This document shows, one piece after another, positions 1 through 8,315 of a stretch of 64,000 nucleotides of DNA. How positions within the stretch are numbered: the first letter of the stretch is position 1; each line of letters begins with the position of its first letter. The position numbers were made by a program, and so were the translations under genes. Source of the stretch: Candidatus Gastranaerophilales bacterium (GTDB lineage Bacteria > Cyanobacteriota > Vampirovibrionia > Gastranaerophilales > Gastranaerophilaceae). The stretch covers positions 124,001-188,000 of the forward strand of contig CALVEM010000001.1 of assembly GCA_944326605.1 (NCBI GenBank), written 5' to 3'. The notes below the pieces were generated by a model. It saw only the letters and a program-made list of their open reading frames with translations, did not search any database and was not told the DNA's origin.

Positions 1-276
1 AGTGCAGGCGGTTCGCTTGCAGGTAGTATTGTTATAGAAAAAAATGCTGACGGAATTCCTGTCGGCGGTCATGTTGATATAAAAATGCCGTCGTTAGATA
101 AAAATAATCCTCAAAAAACAATTAACGATGCAAATACAGTAATTCGTTCTGCTATGGCGCCTTCTGATCCGTCTGCTCAGGATTTTAAAGTAAAGGCGCA
201 GGCTGAAAATATAAAAATGCGTGCTCAGGCTGTAAAATCTAACAATACAGGGAACAAGCTTGATTATAATGCCTAA
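1..276 (+). CDS. SprA-related putative metalloprotease, C-terminal part (5' end outside window)
   Basis: The frame is open from the first base and ends at 276, so only about 91 C-terminal residues are visible. They start SAGGSLAG, continue through a GIPVGGHVDIKMP segment, and include APSDPSAQDFKVKAQAE. As I recall the SprA-related family, members carry an HEQAH-like metal-binding motif just before A-GG-AG, then a VGGEV-I strand and an AP-DPS-QD helix. The visible part matches that tail, but the putative metal site lies upstream of the window. An internal ATG at 85 is unlikely to be the start because the upstream residues also fit the family. Function is unproven even for characterised relatives. 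Confidence 0.72.
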   Translation, partial: SAGGSLAGSIVIEKNADGIPVGGHVDIKMPSLDKNNPQKTINDANTVIRSAMAPSDPSAQDFKVKAQAENIKMRAQAVKSNNTGNKLDYNA

Positions 277-282
277 ATGATA

Positions 283-311
283 TTGAAAAATCAATAAATT
301 TCAGTTATAAT
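283..311 (+). promoter_or_regulatory. Predicted sigma70-type promoter of the G10 prepilin locus
   Basis: TTGAAA (283-288) and TATAAT (306-311) are separated by 17 bases. A purine-rich AGAGGAG follows at 331-337, then ATG at 344. A good promoter plus SD in front of this ATG indicates that translation starts there and not at the SD-less ATG at 613. Confidence 0.6.
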
Positions 312-343
312 AATTTTTATAATAGCAAAAAGAGGAGATTAGA

Positions 344-397
344 ATGCAAGATTTATTAAGAATTATGAAGTCGGGGGGGGGGCAGCTCCTCGGTTAA
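344..397 (+). other. Short leader ORF ending just after a G10 tract (candidate true start of the 613-1419 prepilin)
   Basis: ATG at 344 has an SD at 331-337. The reading frame passes through the ten-G run (373-382) and stops at TAA 395-397, giving 17 residues. The frame that carries the prepilin is open from the G run onward without a stop. One extra G (or two fewer) would fuse this start to the prepilin and give a 141-residue leader before the A/F cleavage point. Confidence 0.6.
373..382 (+). repeat. Homopolymeric G10 tract, candidate contingency locus
   Basis: Ten consecutive G lie inside the start of the short ORF, in an otherwise AT-rich region. Similar runs of exactly ten occur at 34448-34457, 44730-44739 and 52965-52974, always between an SD-preceded ATG and a prepilin domain. 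Confidence 0.85.
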
Positions 398-523
398 TCG
401 GAAGCACAGACGCTAAGCGGTATAGATGCAAAGCGAGTATCGTAAAATATTTTCGCCTTGCCCCTTGTGAGAGTGCAGAATTTCAATGTGAGAATGACTA
501 TTCGAACATTAGAAATTCGGGAG

Positions 524-665
524 AGGGTGCTACGCACGTAGTCCTGTCCAATAATTCATGTCAATTTTTACTAAATTATTGTGAGGTTGGTGCTCACCCC
601 TCATCCGGCACAATGTGCCACCTTCTCCCACACAGGGGAGAAGGAATAAAGGAGATCCTGAAACA
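524..665 (+). repeat. Near-identical 142-bp block shared with 44975-45116
   Basis: Bases 524-665 and 44975-45116 are almost identical; I see one difference, tgtcc versus tgttc. The block includes the ACGCACGTAG segment, the CCGGCACAATGTGCC palindrome and a CCTTCTCCC...GGGAGAAGG palindrome. Both copies sit in the same frame upstream of a prepilin domain. Part of the block recurs inverted at 34206-34262. Confidence 0.85.
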
Positions 666-1419
666 CGGAGGTCAATCCGACGTTCAGGATGACGAGAATA
701 ACTTTCTGAAACGAACTTATTCACCTATTCACTTATTTTCTTATTCACATCGTAAACGCGCAGCGTTTACACTCGCTGAGGTATTGATTACCTTAGGTAT
801 AATCGGTGTAGTTGCTGCGATGACTATGCCGTCCTTAGTTGTAAATTACCAGAAAAAACAAACAGCTGTCAGGCTGGAAAGATTTTATTCCATTATGAGT
901 CAGGCAATTCTCAGATGGCAGCAAGACGAAGGATTAATGCCTGAGGATATGCAGCTTCCTGCAGAAGCTGTTAATAACGGTCAAAAAACTCGAGAGTGGT
1001 TCAATTCTACAATTGGTAAATATATGACAACTGTATCTCAACAAGCCAACGGGCAAAATTTCTCTGTAGCATTTAATGACGGCTCCGGGTTTGACTCTTA
1101 TATTGGAGGAAATAAAAATCAATTTTTTATATTTTATTGCGTAGATTATAAGTATTGTTACAAAGGTAGTGGCGAAGGTAACTTTAACGGCAAAACAGGT
1201 TTTCTTTTTGAAATAAACAAAGGTCGATTAGTAACATCTGCACCTCATTTTGATACTAAAACCAGAGAAGAAATCTTAGAAGCCTGTAAATACGGGAATA
1301 GTGATGACTCATCTGTGAGTTCAAAAGGTCGCCGTCATGCCTGTACAAGGCTTATTCAGATCGACGGATGGGAAATTAAAGATGATTACCCGTGGAATCA
1401 AACTATGCTTGAAAACTAA
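613..1419 (+). CDS. Prepilin-like protein with repeat-encoded leader, behind G10 tract
   Basis: The processing motif is KRAAFTLAEVLITLGIIG, with cleavage expected between Ala51 and Phe52 when counted from 613. It is followed by a 20-residue hydrophobic helix and a soluble domain with several cysteines, ending in GWEIKDDYPW. This is the class III signal architecture of type IV pilins and type II secretion pseudopilins, which PilD-like peptidase processes in the inner membrane. The coordinates start at the first ATG of the intact frame, but it lacks an SD. The frame is open back to the G10 run at 373-382, so the likely start is ATG 344 after a one-base length change. Residues before the motif come from dispersed repeats. 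The pilin domain is clear; the start is uncertain. Confidence 0.8.
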   Translation: MCHLLPHRGEGIKEILKHGGQSDVQDDENNFLKRTYSPIHLFSYSHRKRAAFTLAEVLITLGIIGVVAAMTMPSLVVNYQKKQTAVRLERFYSIMSQAILRWQQDEGLMPEDMQLPAEAVNNGQKTREWFNSTIGKYMTTVSQQANGQNFSVAFNDGSGFDSYIGGNKNQFFIFYCVDYKYCYKGSGEGNFNGKTGFLFEINKGRLVTSAPHFDTKTREEILEACKYGNSDDSSVSSKGRRHACTRLIQIDGWEIKDDYPWNQTMLEN

Positions 1420-1440
1420 TTTGTTTTTAATTGTTTATGT

Positions 1441-1446
1441 TATAAT
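1441..1446 (+). promoter_or_regulatory. Extended -10 element implying a near-leaderless mRNA for the MATE gene
   Basis: TGTTATAAT contains an extended -10 (TATAAT at 1441-1446) and ends 9 bases before ATG 1456. Transcription would begin about at the start codon. No SD is visible upstream of 1456. Confidence 0.45.
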
Positions 1447-1455
1447 CATGTTCGT

Positions 1456-2769
1456 ATGAGCGTACAATTCAGGTATTATGCTAAGGAACTTTTAAATATT
1501 GCCCTGCCTATTATTATGGGTAACCTCGGGTTTATCCTGATAGGTGCCGGGGATGTGCTTGTCGCAGGACATCATTCAACTGATACTTTAGCTGCAATAA
1601 GCATTGCAACAGCTATTACAAATTGTATTCAAACATTTGGCGTCGGATTAATTTCAAGCGTGTCGCCACTTTTGTCAAATTTCAGGGGTGAAAAGAAAAG
1701 CGCTAAAAAGTATTTTTATCCGACTTTGAGATTTGCAATGCTTCTTGCATTTATAATAATGCTTGCTGTACTTGCGTTTATACCTTTGATTGACTATGTG
1801 CACTTTGATCCTAAACTGGTTCCCATGATTAAAGAATATATGTTTATAACTGCTTTTGCAACGTTCGGAGCCTATTTACATTCAGCTTTAAAAGAATTTT
1901 TACAGGCTTTTGAAATTGTTGTTGTTCCGAATTTAATCACGGCTGTTGCTGTATTTTTAAATGTGGCATTATGTTTTGCTATGGTCTTCGGATTTGGTCC
2001 TATTCCTTCAATGGGGGTTGTGGGCTTGGCTGTTGCAAGTTTTATCATAAGATATTTTATGGGATTTGCGCTTTTGATATATTGTTTTATGTTGATGAAC
2101 TTTAAGGATCATAAAGATTTTGAGTATTATAAGAGTTTGATAAAAATCGGTATACCTATATCCTGCGCCGTTATGGTTGAATTTATTGCGTTTAACAGCA
2201 TTGCAATACTTATGGGAAGAGTAGCAGGAGTTTATGCTGCCGCTCAGAATTTGGTTTGTACATTAACAACAATTTCTTTTATGGTTCCGTTTGCGGTATC
2301 TAACGCTATTGCTGTTAAAGTAGGGTTTGCCAACGGCGCCGGAAATCTTAAAGATTTGAAACGTTATTCATTTGTCGGAATTGTTATTTGTGTAGGGTTT
2401 ATGATGCTGAGTGCTCTTGTATTCTCGTCATTCCCGCATTTCCTTGTCAGATTATTTACGCAGGATGATAATCTTATTAAAATATCCGTGCCTATTTTGT
2501 ATATCTTATCTGTATTCCAGATATTTGACGGATTGCAGATATCTCTTGCCGGAATTTTTAAAGGAATGAAGCGGACCGGAGTTGTTTTGGTTTCAAATTT
2601 TATTGCATACTGGCTGATTTCTATTCCTGTGGGGTATACACTTGCGTTCCATTATCACTTGAATTTAAAAGGTTTCTGGATAGGTCTTGCGTCTGCCGCA
2701 GTAATTCTCTGTGCTATAATGTCTGCAATGCTTATTAAAAGTATTAAGAAATTGGAAACTGCCAAATAG
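1456..2769 (+). CDS. MATE-family multidrug/toxin efflux transporter
   Basis: The 437-residue protein has about 12 hydrophobic segments. The N-terminus, ELLNIALPIIMGNLGFILIG, is followed by GAGDVLVAGHHST, the typical first two helices of MATE (NorM/DinF-type) antiporters. The internal two-fold repeat is also evident from a second ALPI-like stretch near residue 232 (IKIGIPISCAVMVEF). MATE proteins export cationic drugs or metabolites using a Na+ or H+ gradient. The substrate cannot be read from the sequence. It is followed after 38 bases by ndk but has its own promoter-like element. Confidence 0.85.
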   Translation: MSVQFRYYAKELLNIALPIIMGNLGFILIGAGDVLVAGHHSTDTLAAISIATAITNCIQTFGVGLISSVSPLLSNFRGEKKSAKKYFYPTLRFAMLLAFIIMLAVLAFIPLIDYVHFDPKLVPMIKEYMFITAFATFGAYLHSALKEFLQAFEIVVVPNLITAVAVFLNVALCFAMVFGFGPIPSMGVVGLAVASFIIRYFMGFALLIYCFMLMNFKDHKDFEYYKSLIKIGIPISCAVMVEFIAFNSIAILMGRVAGVYAAAQNLVCTLTTISFMVPFAVSNAIAVKVGFANGAGNLKDLKRYSFVGIVICVGFMMLSALVFSSFPHFLVRLFTQDDNLIKISVPILYILSVFQIFDGLQISLAGIFKGMKRTGVVLVSNFIAYWLISIPVGYTLAFHYHLNLKGFWIGLASAAVILCAIMSAMLIKSIKKLETAK

Positions 2770-2807
2770 CTTATTTTTATGCTAACATAGAATCGAATGG
2801 AGGAATT

Positions 2808-3281
2808 ATGCATACAGAAGAAAGAACATTTGTGGCTATTAAGCCTGACGGAGTTGTTAGAGGTTGCGTCGGAGAGATTATCAGCCGTTTTGAAAAGAAA
2901 GGCTATAAACTAATCGGGATGAAAATGCTTCAGGTTACGGAAGATATTGCCGCAAAACACTATGCCGAACATATCGGAAAACCTTTTTACCCCAGCCTTG
3001 TAAAATATATTACAAGCGGTCCTATAATAGCCATGGTATTTCAGGGTTATAAGGCTGTGCAGGGTATTCGTCATCTTTTGGGCGCAACTGACCCTTGCGA
3101 AGCTGATGTCGGATCTATCAGAGCCGATTATGCTCAACTGAAAGAATATAACACAATCCATGGTTCTGACAGTGTTGAGAGCGCTGAAAGAGAAATTAAT
3201 ATCTACTTCAAGCCCGAAGAACTTTGTACTGATTACAAAAATATGATGGAAATTGTTACTGAGGATATTGATGCGAGATAA
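2808..3281 (+). CDS. ndk: Nucleoside diphosphate kinase
   Basis: This 157-residue protein transfers phosphate from ATP to nucleoside diphosphates through a phosphohistidine. The N-terminus ERTFVAIKPDGVVRG and the catalytic NTIHGSDS segment (active His in IHGSD) are diagnostic. The SD GGAGGAAT lies just before ATG 2808. At 157 residues it is slightly longer than the usual 140-150, with a short C-terminal tail (NMMEIVTEDIDAR) that overlaps the start of tgt. The overlap suggests co-transcription and perhaps translational coupling. Confidence 0.95.
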   Translation: MHTEERTFVAIKPDGVVRGCVGEIISRFEKKGYKLIGMKMLQVTEDIAAKHYAEHIGKPFYPSLVKYITSGPIIAMVFQGYKAVQGIRHLLGATDPCEADVGSIRADYAQLKEYNTIHGSDSVESAEREINIYFKPEELCTDYKNMMEIVTEDIDAR

Positions 3282-4395
3282 CGCTCACGATTACTTTAGT
3301 TATGAATTAGTTCATGAATGTAAACAGACAGGCGCAAGAGCCGGTATTTTAACGACCCCGCACGGAATGATTAAAACTCCGATTTTTATGCCTGTCGGGA
3401 CTAATTCTGCCGTCAAAACTCTTACATCTGATCAAATCGCTGATACAGGTGCTCAAATTATGCTTTCTAATTCTTATCATCTGTATTTGAGAGCAGGCAC
3501 AAAACTTATTAAACAGTTTGGCGGAATTCACAGCTGGATGAACTGGCATAAACCTGTTTTAACGGATTCAGGCGGCTTTCAGGTGTTTTCTCTAAGTCAT
3601 TTGAATAAGATTACAGAGGATGGGGTAGAATTTCGTGATCCTAAAGACGGGAAAAAACATTTCATAAATCCTGAGGTTTCAATGGAAATTCAACAGGATA
3701 TCGGAGCAGATATTATTATGGCTTTTGATCAGTGCGCACCGTTTCCTTGCGATTACGATACTGCTAAAAAAGCAATGGCACGTACTCACCGCTGGCTTGA
3801 TAGATGCTTTAAAGCTAAAACTAACCCGCGTCAAGCACTTTTCCCTATTGTTCAGGGAGCTTTTTATGATGATTTACGAAAAGAAAGCGCAGAGGTGATT
3901 TCATCCTACGATGCTGTCGGGTATGCAATCGGCGGGCTTAGTGTCGGCGAAACAAAAGATATCATGAACCATTTTACTGAATTCACAGCACCTCTGCTTC
4001 CGAAATATAAACCCCGTTACTTAATGGGCGTCGGAACGCCGGAAGACTTGCTGGACGGAATTAAACGCGGTATTGACATGTTTGATTGTGTTTTACCGAC
4101 GCGTAATGCGCGTCATGGCTCGTTTTTTACGTGGAACGGCAAATCAAATATAAAAACTAAGCAATATTATGATGATGAACGTCCGCTTGTTGAAGGCTGT
4201 AATTGTTACGCCTGCAAAAATCATTCAAGAGCTTATATAAGACATCTGTGGAGATGCGGTGAAGCAACAGCATCAACACTTTTATCTATTCACAATATAA
4301 AATTTTTAGTCGATTTTTCACAAAAATGTCGTGAGGCAATTTTAAACGACAGCTTCGGGGATTTTTACAACGAACATTACGCAGCCTTTTTATAG
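3271..4395 (+). CDS. tgt: tRNA-guanine (queuine/preQ1) transglycosylase
   Basis: The enzyme exchanges G34 of GUN anticodons for preQ1 on the way to queuosine. The 374 residues include LTDSGGFQVFSL with the catalytic-region Asp, the GGLSVGE segment, and the nucleophile region FDCVLPTRNARHG. The zinc ligands are C-x-C-x2-C in EGCNCYACKNHSRAY plus the later His in LLSIHN. I chose ATG 3271 because GAGG lies six bases before it; an upstream TTG at 3253 is less likely. It overlaps ndk by 11 bases. No other queuosine genes are visible in the window. Confidence 0.93.
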   Translation: MRDNAHDYFSYELVHECKQTGARAGILTTPHGMIKTPIFMPVGTNSAVKTLTSDQIADTGAQIMLSNSYHLYLRAGTKLIKQFGGIHSWMNWHKPVLTDSGGFQVFSLSHLNKITEDGVEFRDPKDGKKHFINPEVSMEIQQDIGADIIMAFDQCAPFPCDYDTAKKAMARTHRWLDRCFKAKTNPRQALFPIVQGAFYDDLRKESAEVISSYDAVGYAIGGLSVGETKDIMNHFTEFTAPLLPKYKPRYLMGVGTPEDLLDGIKRGIDMFDCVLPTRNARHGSFFTWNGKSNIKTKQYYDDERPLVEGCNCYACKNHSRAYIRHLWRCGEATASTLLSIHNIKFLVDFSQKCREAILNDSFGDFYNEHYAAFL

Positions 4396-4417
4396 ATAAT
4401 TGAATTTTGTCTGGAAC

Positions 4418-4447
4418 TCTCGTCCTGAACTTGTTTCAGGGTGACGA
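4418..4447. repeat. Dispersed CCTGAAC...GTTTCAGG palindrome
   Basis: TCCTGAACTTGTTTCAGGGTGAC belongs to a palindromic repeat seen at least ten times in the window: also 654-691, 9007-9072, 15239-15264, 25051-25112, 26876-26926, 34164-34205, 40122-40146, 41086-41113, 44820-44848, 45104-45135 and 53056-53086. This copy sits between tgt and the next small gene. Confidence 0.8.
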
Positions 4448-4544
4448 TTGCAGTTATTTTTAGTGTAAACTGTGATATTGGTCGCTCTTATTTGACTTTG
4501 ATTAAAAAATCATTATTAAAAAATTAGGTAATGAGGATTTAATT

Positions 4545-4733
4545 ATGGACAAAATTGATGATGACTTATCTCAAACACAAACAGTTATTAATAAACCTGT
4601 AGAACCTGTTACAGTAAATAATGAGACTTATGAAACATTTGATATTAAAGATCCGATTGTATGGTTATATCTGGATGATAATGAAACAAAAGGCTTGATG
4701 AATGCCGATTTTCTTGAATTTTTTACTATCTGA
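4545..4733 (+). CDS. Small acidic hypothetical protein
   Basis: This 62-residue acidic protein starts at ATG 4545 behind GAGGAT. The N-terminal half is Thr/Val/Asn-rich and probably disordered. The C-terminal half (DPIVWLYLDDNETKGLMNADFLEFFTI) is more hydrophobic. It contains no recognisable domain, signal peptide or membrane segment. It ends three bases before the convergent prepilin stop. The SD supports translation, but I cannot assign a function. Confidence 0.5.
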   Translation: MDKIDDDLSQTQTVINKPVEPVTVNNETYETFDIKDPIVWLYLDDNETKGLMNADFLEFFTI

Positions 4734-4736
4734 GGA

Positions 4737-5342
4737 TTATAACCTGTAAGGATAATCGTCCTTAAATTCCCAGTTATCAATTTCAAGAAGTGCTGAACAG
4801 TATTTGCCGTTGTTTTTACATTTTTCCAGTTTACGTTCCCTTGTCTCTATTTTATCAGATCTGTATGTGCACCAGCCTTTGTTATGACACCATTCTGTAA
4901 TTGTTTTATCGCAGGCTAAAAATATAAATATATCTCTACCTTCAACGTTAGGTTTTTTGTCGCCGTTAATATCAAATTCGCAGTCCATACATCTGCCTCT
5001 ATATATAGTTAATTTGCTTCCGTCAGAAAAATATATTATAGCCCTACCTCCCTTTTCTTCGATAGATAGAGTTTTAAGATACGGTGCCCAGTATCTGGCT
5101 GCAAATTCTTTCGGACGTAATGATAAATCCCATTCATTTACATCGCCGTTTTCTTCAACAGAGAAAATTAACGCCTGTCCCATCATAGAGTTGAATTTTT
5201 TTAATCTTGCACTTGCCTCCTGTTTTTTATAGCTTGTGATAAGGCTTGGAAGTGTTAATGCCGAGACTACCCCTATAATTCCGAGTGTAATCAGAACCTC
5301 TGCCAGTGTAAATCCGTTTTTATAAGATCTCTTGTTTTTCAT
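4737..5342 (-). CDS. Prepilin-like protein with short conventional leader
   Basis: This 201-residue protein has a ten-residue basic leader (MKNKRSYKNG) immediately before FTLAEVLITLGIIGVV, giving a canonical Gly/Phe cleavage site. The globular part has a disulfide-rich middle (RCMDCEF, LACDKTITEWCHNKGWC) and ends WEFKDDYPYRL, close to the C-terminal signature of the other prepilins here. Unlike four relatives in the window it has no homopolymer tract and no repeat-encoded leader. It is divergent from an XRE regulator across a perfect 13-bp inverted repeat. It could be a type IV minor pilin or a pseudopilin; the sequence does not distinguish these. Confidence 0.88.
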   Translation of the reverse strand: MKNKRSYKNGFTLAEVLITLGIIGVVSALTLPSLITSYKKQEASARLKKFNSMMGQALIFSVEENGDVNEWDLSLRPKEFAARYWAPYLKTLSIEEKGGRAIIYFSDGSKLTIYRGRCMDCEFDINGDKKPNVEGRDIFIFLACDKTITEWCHNKGWCTYRSDKIETRERKLEKCKNNGKYCSALLEIDNWEFKDDYPYRL

Positions 5343-5375
5343 AAATCAATTATAACTAATTATAATCATATTGTC

Positions 5376-5410
5376 AATATATAATACTCCTTTATATAGT
5401 ATTATATATT
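5376..5410. promoter_or_regulatory. Perfect 13-bp inverted repeat, probable operator between prepilin and XRE genes
   Basis: AATATATAATACT (5376-5388) is repeated exactly in inverse at 5398-5410, with a 9-base spacer. Each arm contains TATAAT, so the same symmetrical site can overlap -10 elements for both divergent genes. The first residues of the two genes lie 34 bases to the left and 37 bases to the right. Confidence 0.6.
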
Positions 5411-5446
5411 GTTTATTGTAGTTTAAAATACTCATATTATTAAAAT

Positions 5447-5671
5447 ATGGATGATAAAGAACTTTTTAGCAGAATTGGTCTGAATATTAGGGTTGAACGG
5501 ACAATAAAGCGCCTTACGCAGGCTCAGCTTGCAGAAATGATTGATGTGCATGAAAAATATATAGGCAAAATAGAAACAGGTAAACAAAATATAACGCTTA
5601 AAACTTTGAATAAAATTGCTAATGCGTTAAATATAGATATTACAAGACTTTTAGAAGATAAAAGTCTATGA
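5447..5671 (+). CDS. XRE-family helix-turn-helix regulator
   Basis: This is a compact 74-residue single-domain DNA-binding protein. It runs GLNIRVERTIKRLTQAQLAEMIDVHEKYIGKIETGKQNITLKTLNKIANALNIDITRLLE, a full Cro/C1-type five-helix fold with the recognition helix near residues 40-50. There is no ligand or protease domain. The start ATG lies 7 bases after a TATTAT element and lacks an SD, so the mRNA may be leaderless. It lies divergent from a prepilin gene with a perfect inverted repeat between them, so control of that prepilin and of itself is a reasonable inference. Confidence 0.88.
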   Translation: MDDKELFSRIGLNIRVERTIKRLTQAQLAEMIDVHEKYIGKIETGKQNITLKTLNKIANALNIDITRLLEDKSL

Positions 5672-5701
5672 AATTATTTACCCGATTTATTTGACTAATC
5701 T

Positions 5702-8278
5702 TTAATTAAACAGATTTAACTGCGGAACATCAACATTCGGCGCATCATCAGTTCTTTTGCGTGTTGCAAGATTATTTGAATAGTCTTTTTGCATTCTTGT
5801 CATCAAATCCTGAGACCGTTTTATAACAGCATTTGGAAGTCCGGCCATTTTTGCGACCTGAATACCGTAACTTTTGCTTGCACCGCCTTGAACTATTTTT
5901 CTTAAGAATTCAATTTCGCCGTTTTCTTCGCTTATTGTAATTCTGTAATTCTTTATTTGCGGATAAGTTTTTGTCATTACGTTTAATTCGTGGTAATGGG
6001 TTGCGAATATACATCTTGCTTTAATTTTTGTCGCGATATATTCAGCGACAGCCCATGCTATTGCTACTCCGTCATAAGTGCTTGTGCCTCTGCCTATTTC
6101 ATCAAGTAAAATAAAGCTTCTGTCTGTTGCGGAATTTAAAATGCAAGCGGTTTCTACCATCTCTACCATAAATGTTGACTGTCCGAGTGTCAGGTCATCA
6201 GATGCTCCTACACGAGTAAAGATTTTATCAATTACGCCGATTTTTGCAAAATCAGCAGGAACCCATGACCCTATCTGTGCAAGAATTGCAATCAGCGCAT
6301 TCTGACGCATATAAGTTGATTTACCTGCCATGTTTGGTCCTGTCAAAATCATAAATTGTGTAGTATCTGATGAGTTACATTTTAACTCCAGATCATTCGG
6401 TACATATTCGCCGAGCGGAAGGATTTTTTCAAGGACCGGATGGCGTCCGTTTTTAACAATAAAATCATCAGATTCGTCAATAATCGGTTTGCAGTAATTG
6501 TTTTCGGAAGCTGTTTGAGCTAAACCTGCATATACATCGCACAATGCTATGCATTCCGCAATTTCTCTGATTTTTGATACAAATTCTTTAGAATATTCTC
6601 TGAAATCGCAGAAAAGTTTATATTCCAGCTCCGTTGATTTGAATTTTGCCGAAAGAACATCATCTTCGTGTTTTTTAAGTTCCTCAGTTATAAATCTTTC
6701 ACCGTTTGTTAACGTCTGTTTTCTAATATACCCTTCAGGGATCTGGTTAAGATAAGAATTTGAAATTTCTATAAAGTATCCGAATACCTTATTAAATCCG
6801 ACTTTTAGGGATTTAATTCCCGTTCTTTCTTTTTCTCTTTCTTCAAAATCTCTGAGCCATTTTTCTCCGCCTGTTAAAAGCTCTCTGAAGTAATCAAGCT
6901 CTCCTGACACCCCTTCTTTTATAATGCCGCCGTCTTTAATCAGTGCGGAAGCATCTTCTGCTATGGTTCTATCTATAAGTGAAGTGTATTCAACAATTTC
7001 ATTTTTATATTGTGCAGTTCTTTCAAGCGGATTGTATTTAAGATTAGATGCTGCATCAAGAAGTTCAGGCAGCAGGGATAGAGAATCTTTCAGGCTTAAA
7101 AAATCTTTAGGGTTTGCCGAACTGTTTGACATTCTTGTTGCGAGACGTTGAATATCGTAAATTTTTTCTAAAATGTTGCTTAAATTAATTCTTTCATCAC
7201 TTTTTTCAACGAGTTCTGATATACAGTTCTGGCGTTTAAGTATGTCTTGAGAATTTTTTAACGGCTGACAAATCCAGTTTTTCAATAATCTGGCGCCCAT
7301 ATTGGTTTTTGTTTTGTCAACAGCCCACAAAAGCGATCCGAATTTGTTTTTGTCGCGCAGAGTTTCTGTCAGTTCCAGATTTTTTCTGGTGCTGCCGTCA
7401 AGAATCATAAATTCAGATAATTCATAAGGCTCAATTCTTTCAAATTTGGGAACATTTTCCATCATATTTTCCCAGACATAAGCAAGCAATGCTCCTGCTG
7501 CCCGAAATCCAAGCTTATAACGGCTGTATCCGAATGCTTCAAGACTTTCGGTTTTGAATACTGCTTTCAGATTGTTCACAGAAAAGCTCTCATCAAATAC
7601 GGAGGTCGGAATTTTTGAACAGTTATAAATTTTTGTAATATTTTCGGGCAGATTAATTTTTTCATCCGGAACAATTTGAAACGGCATAATTTTACCTCTT
7701 ATAGAAGGTCCGATAACTTCTGTTGGGGTTATTCTTGCCAGTTCATCCATAATAAGATCTAAAGGAGCCTGAGTAACCTTAAATTCTCCTGTGGATATAT
7801 CAGCGTATGAAAAACCGTACAAGTCGCTTTTTTCATCTTTAAAAAGTGCACAGATGTAATTGTTAGAATTTTGTTTTAAGAAATTGCTTTCAGTAATCGT
7901 GCCTGATGTAATAATTCTTGTTACACCGCGTTTAACAATTCCCTTTGCGAATTTAGGATCTTCAAGCTGATCGCATATAATAACTTTATAGTTTTTTTGC
8001 ACAAGTTTTTCAAGATAATTGTTGACAGCTTTGGCAGGAATTCCCGCAAGAGGAATTCTTCCAAATTTCCCCTGTTCTCTGCCTGTAAGTGTCAGCTCCA
8101 GTTCTTTAGACATTGTTACGGCGTCTTCAAAAAATGTTTCATAAAAATCGCCAAGTCTGTAAAGTAAAATTTTGTCTGGATGCTGATGTTTAATTTTTAA
8201 ATATTCCTGCATTGCAGGTGTAAGATCTTCTATTTTAATGTCAGCAGTATTGATATAATTGATTTCCGATTTTTTCAT
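5702..8278 (-). CDS. mutS: DNA mismatch repair protein MutS
   Basis: This is an 858-residue MutS1. The mismatch-recognition Phe-x-Glu is at residues 45-47 (GDFYETFFEDA). The ATPase carries Walker A GPNMAGKSTYMRQ and Walker B LLDEIGRGTSTYDG, followed by the HYHEL switch region. The frame extends upstream to 8392, but ATG 8278 (MKKSEINY) gives the family's usual N-terminus and avoids overlap with the divergent gene at 8316. No SD is visible; TATACT lies shortly before it. MutS corrects replication slippage, so its activity bears on the stability of the G10 tracts in this window. Confidence 0.95.
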   Translation of the reverse strand: MKKSEINYINTADIKIEDLTPAMQEYLKIKHQHPDKILLYRLGDFYETFFEDAVTMSKELELTLTGREQGKFGRIPLAGIPAKAVNNYLEKLVQKNYKVIICDQLEDPKFAKGIVKRGVTRIITSGTITESNFLKQNSNNYICALFKDEKSDLYGFSYADISTGEFKVTQAPLDLIMDELARITPTEVIGPSIRGKIMPFQIVPDEKINLPENITKIYNCSKIPTSVFDESFSVNNLKAVFKTESLEAFGYSRYKLGFRAAGALLAYVWENMMENVPKFERIEPYELSEFMILDGSTRKNLELTETLRDKNKFGSLLWAVDKTKTNMGARLLKNWICQPLKNSQDILKRQNCISELVEKSDERINLSNILEKIYDIQRLATRMSNSSANPKDFLSLKDSLSLLPELLDAASNLKYNPLERTAQYKNEIVEYTSLIDRTIAEDASALIKDGGIIKEGVSGELDYFRELLTGGEKWLRDFEEREKERTGIKSLKVGFNKVFGYFIEISNSYLNQIPEGYIRKQTLTNGERFITEELKKHEDDVLSAKFKSTELEYKLFCDFREYSKEFVSKIREIAECIALCDVYAGLAQTASENNYCKPIIDESDDFIVKNGRHPVLEKILPLGEYVPNDLELKCNSSDTTQFMILTGPNMAGKSTYMRQNALIAILAQIGSWVPADFAKIGVIDKIFTRVGASDDLTLGQSTFMVEMVETACILNSATDRSFILLDEIGRGTSTYDGVAIAWAVAEYIATKIKARCIFATHYHELNVMTKTYPQIKNYRITISEENGEIEFLRKIVQGGASKSYGIQVAKMAGLPNAVIKRSQDLMTRMQKDYSNNLATRKRTDDAPNVDVPQLNLFN

Positions 8279-8315
8279 AGTTATAATAATAGTATAACAT
8301 GATAAGGATTTCAAC

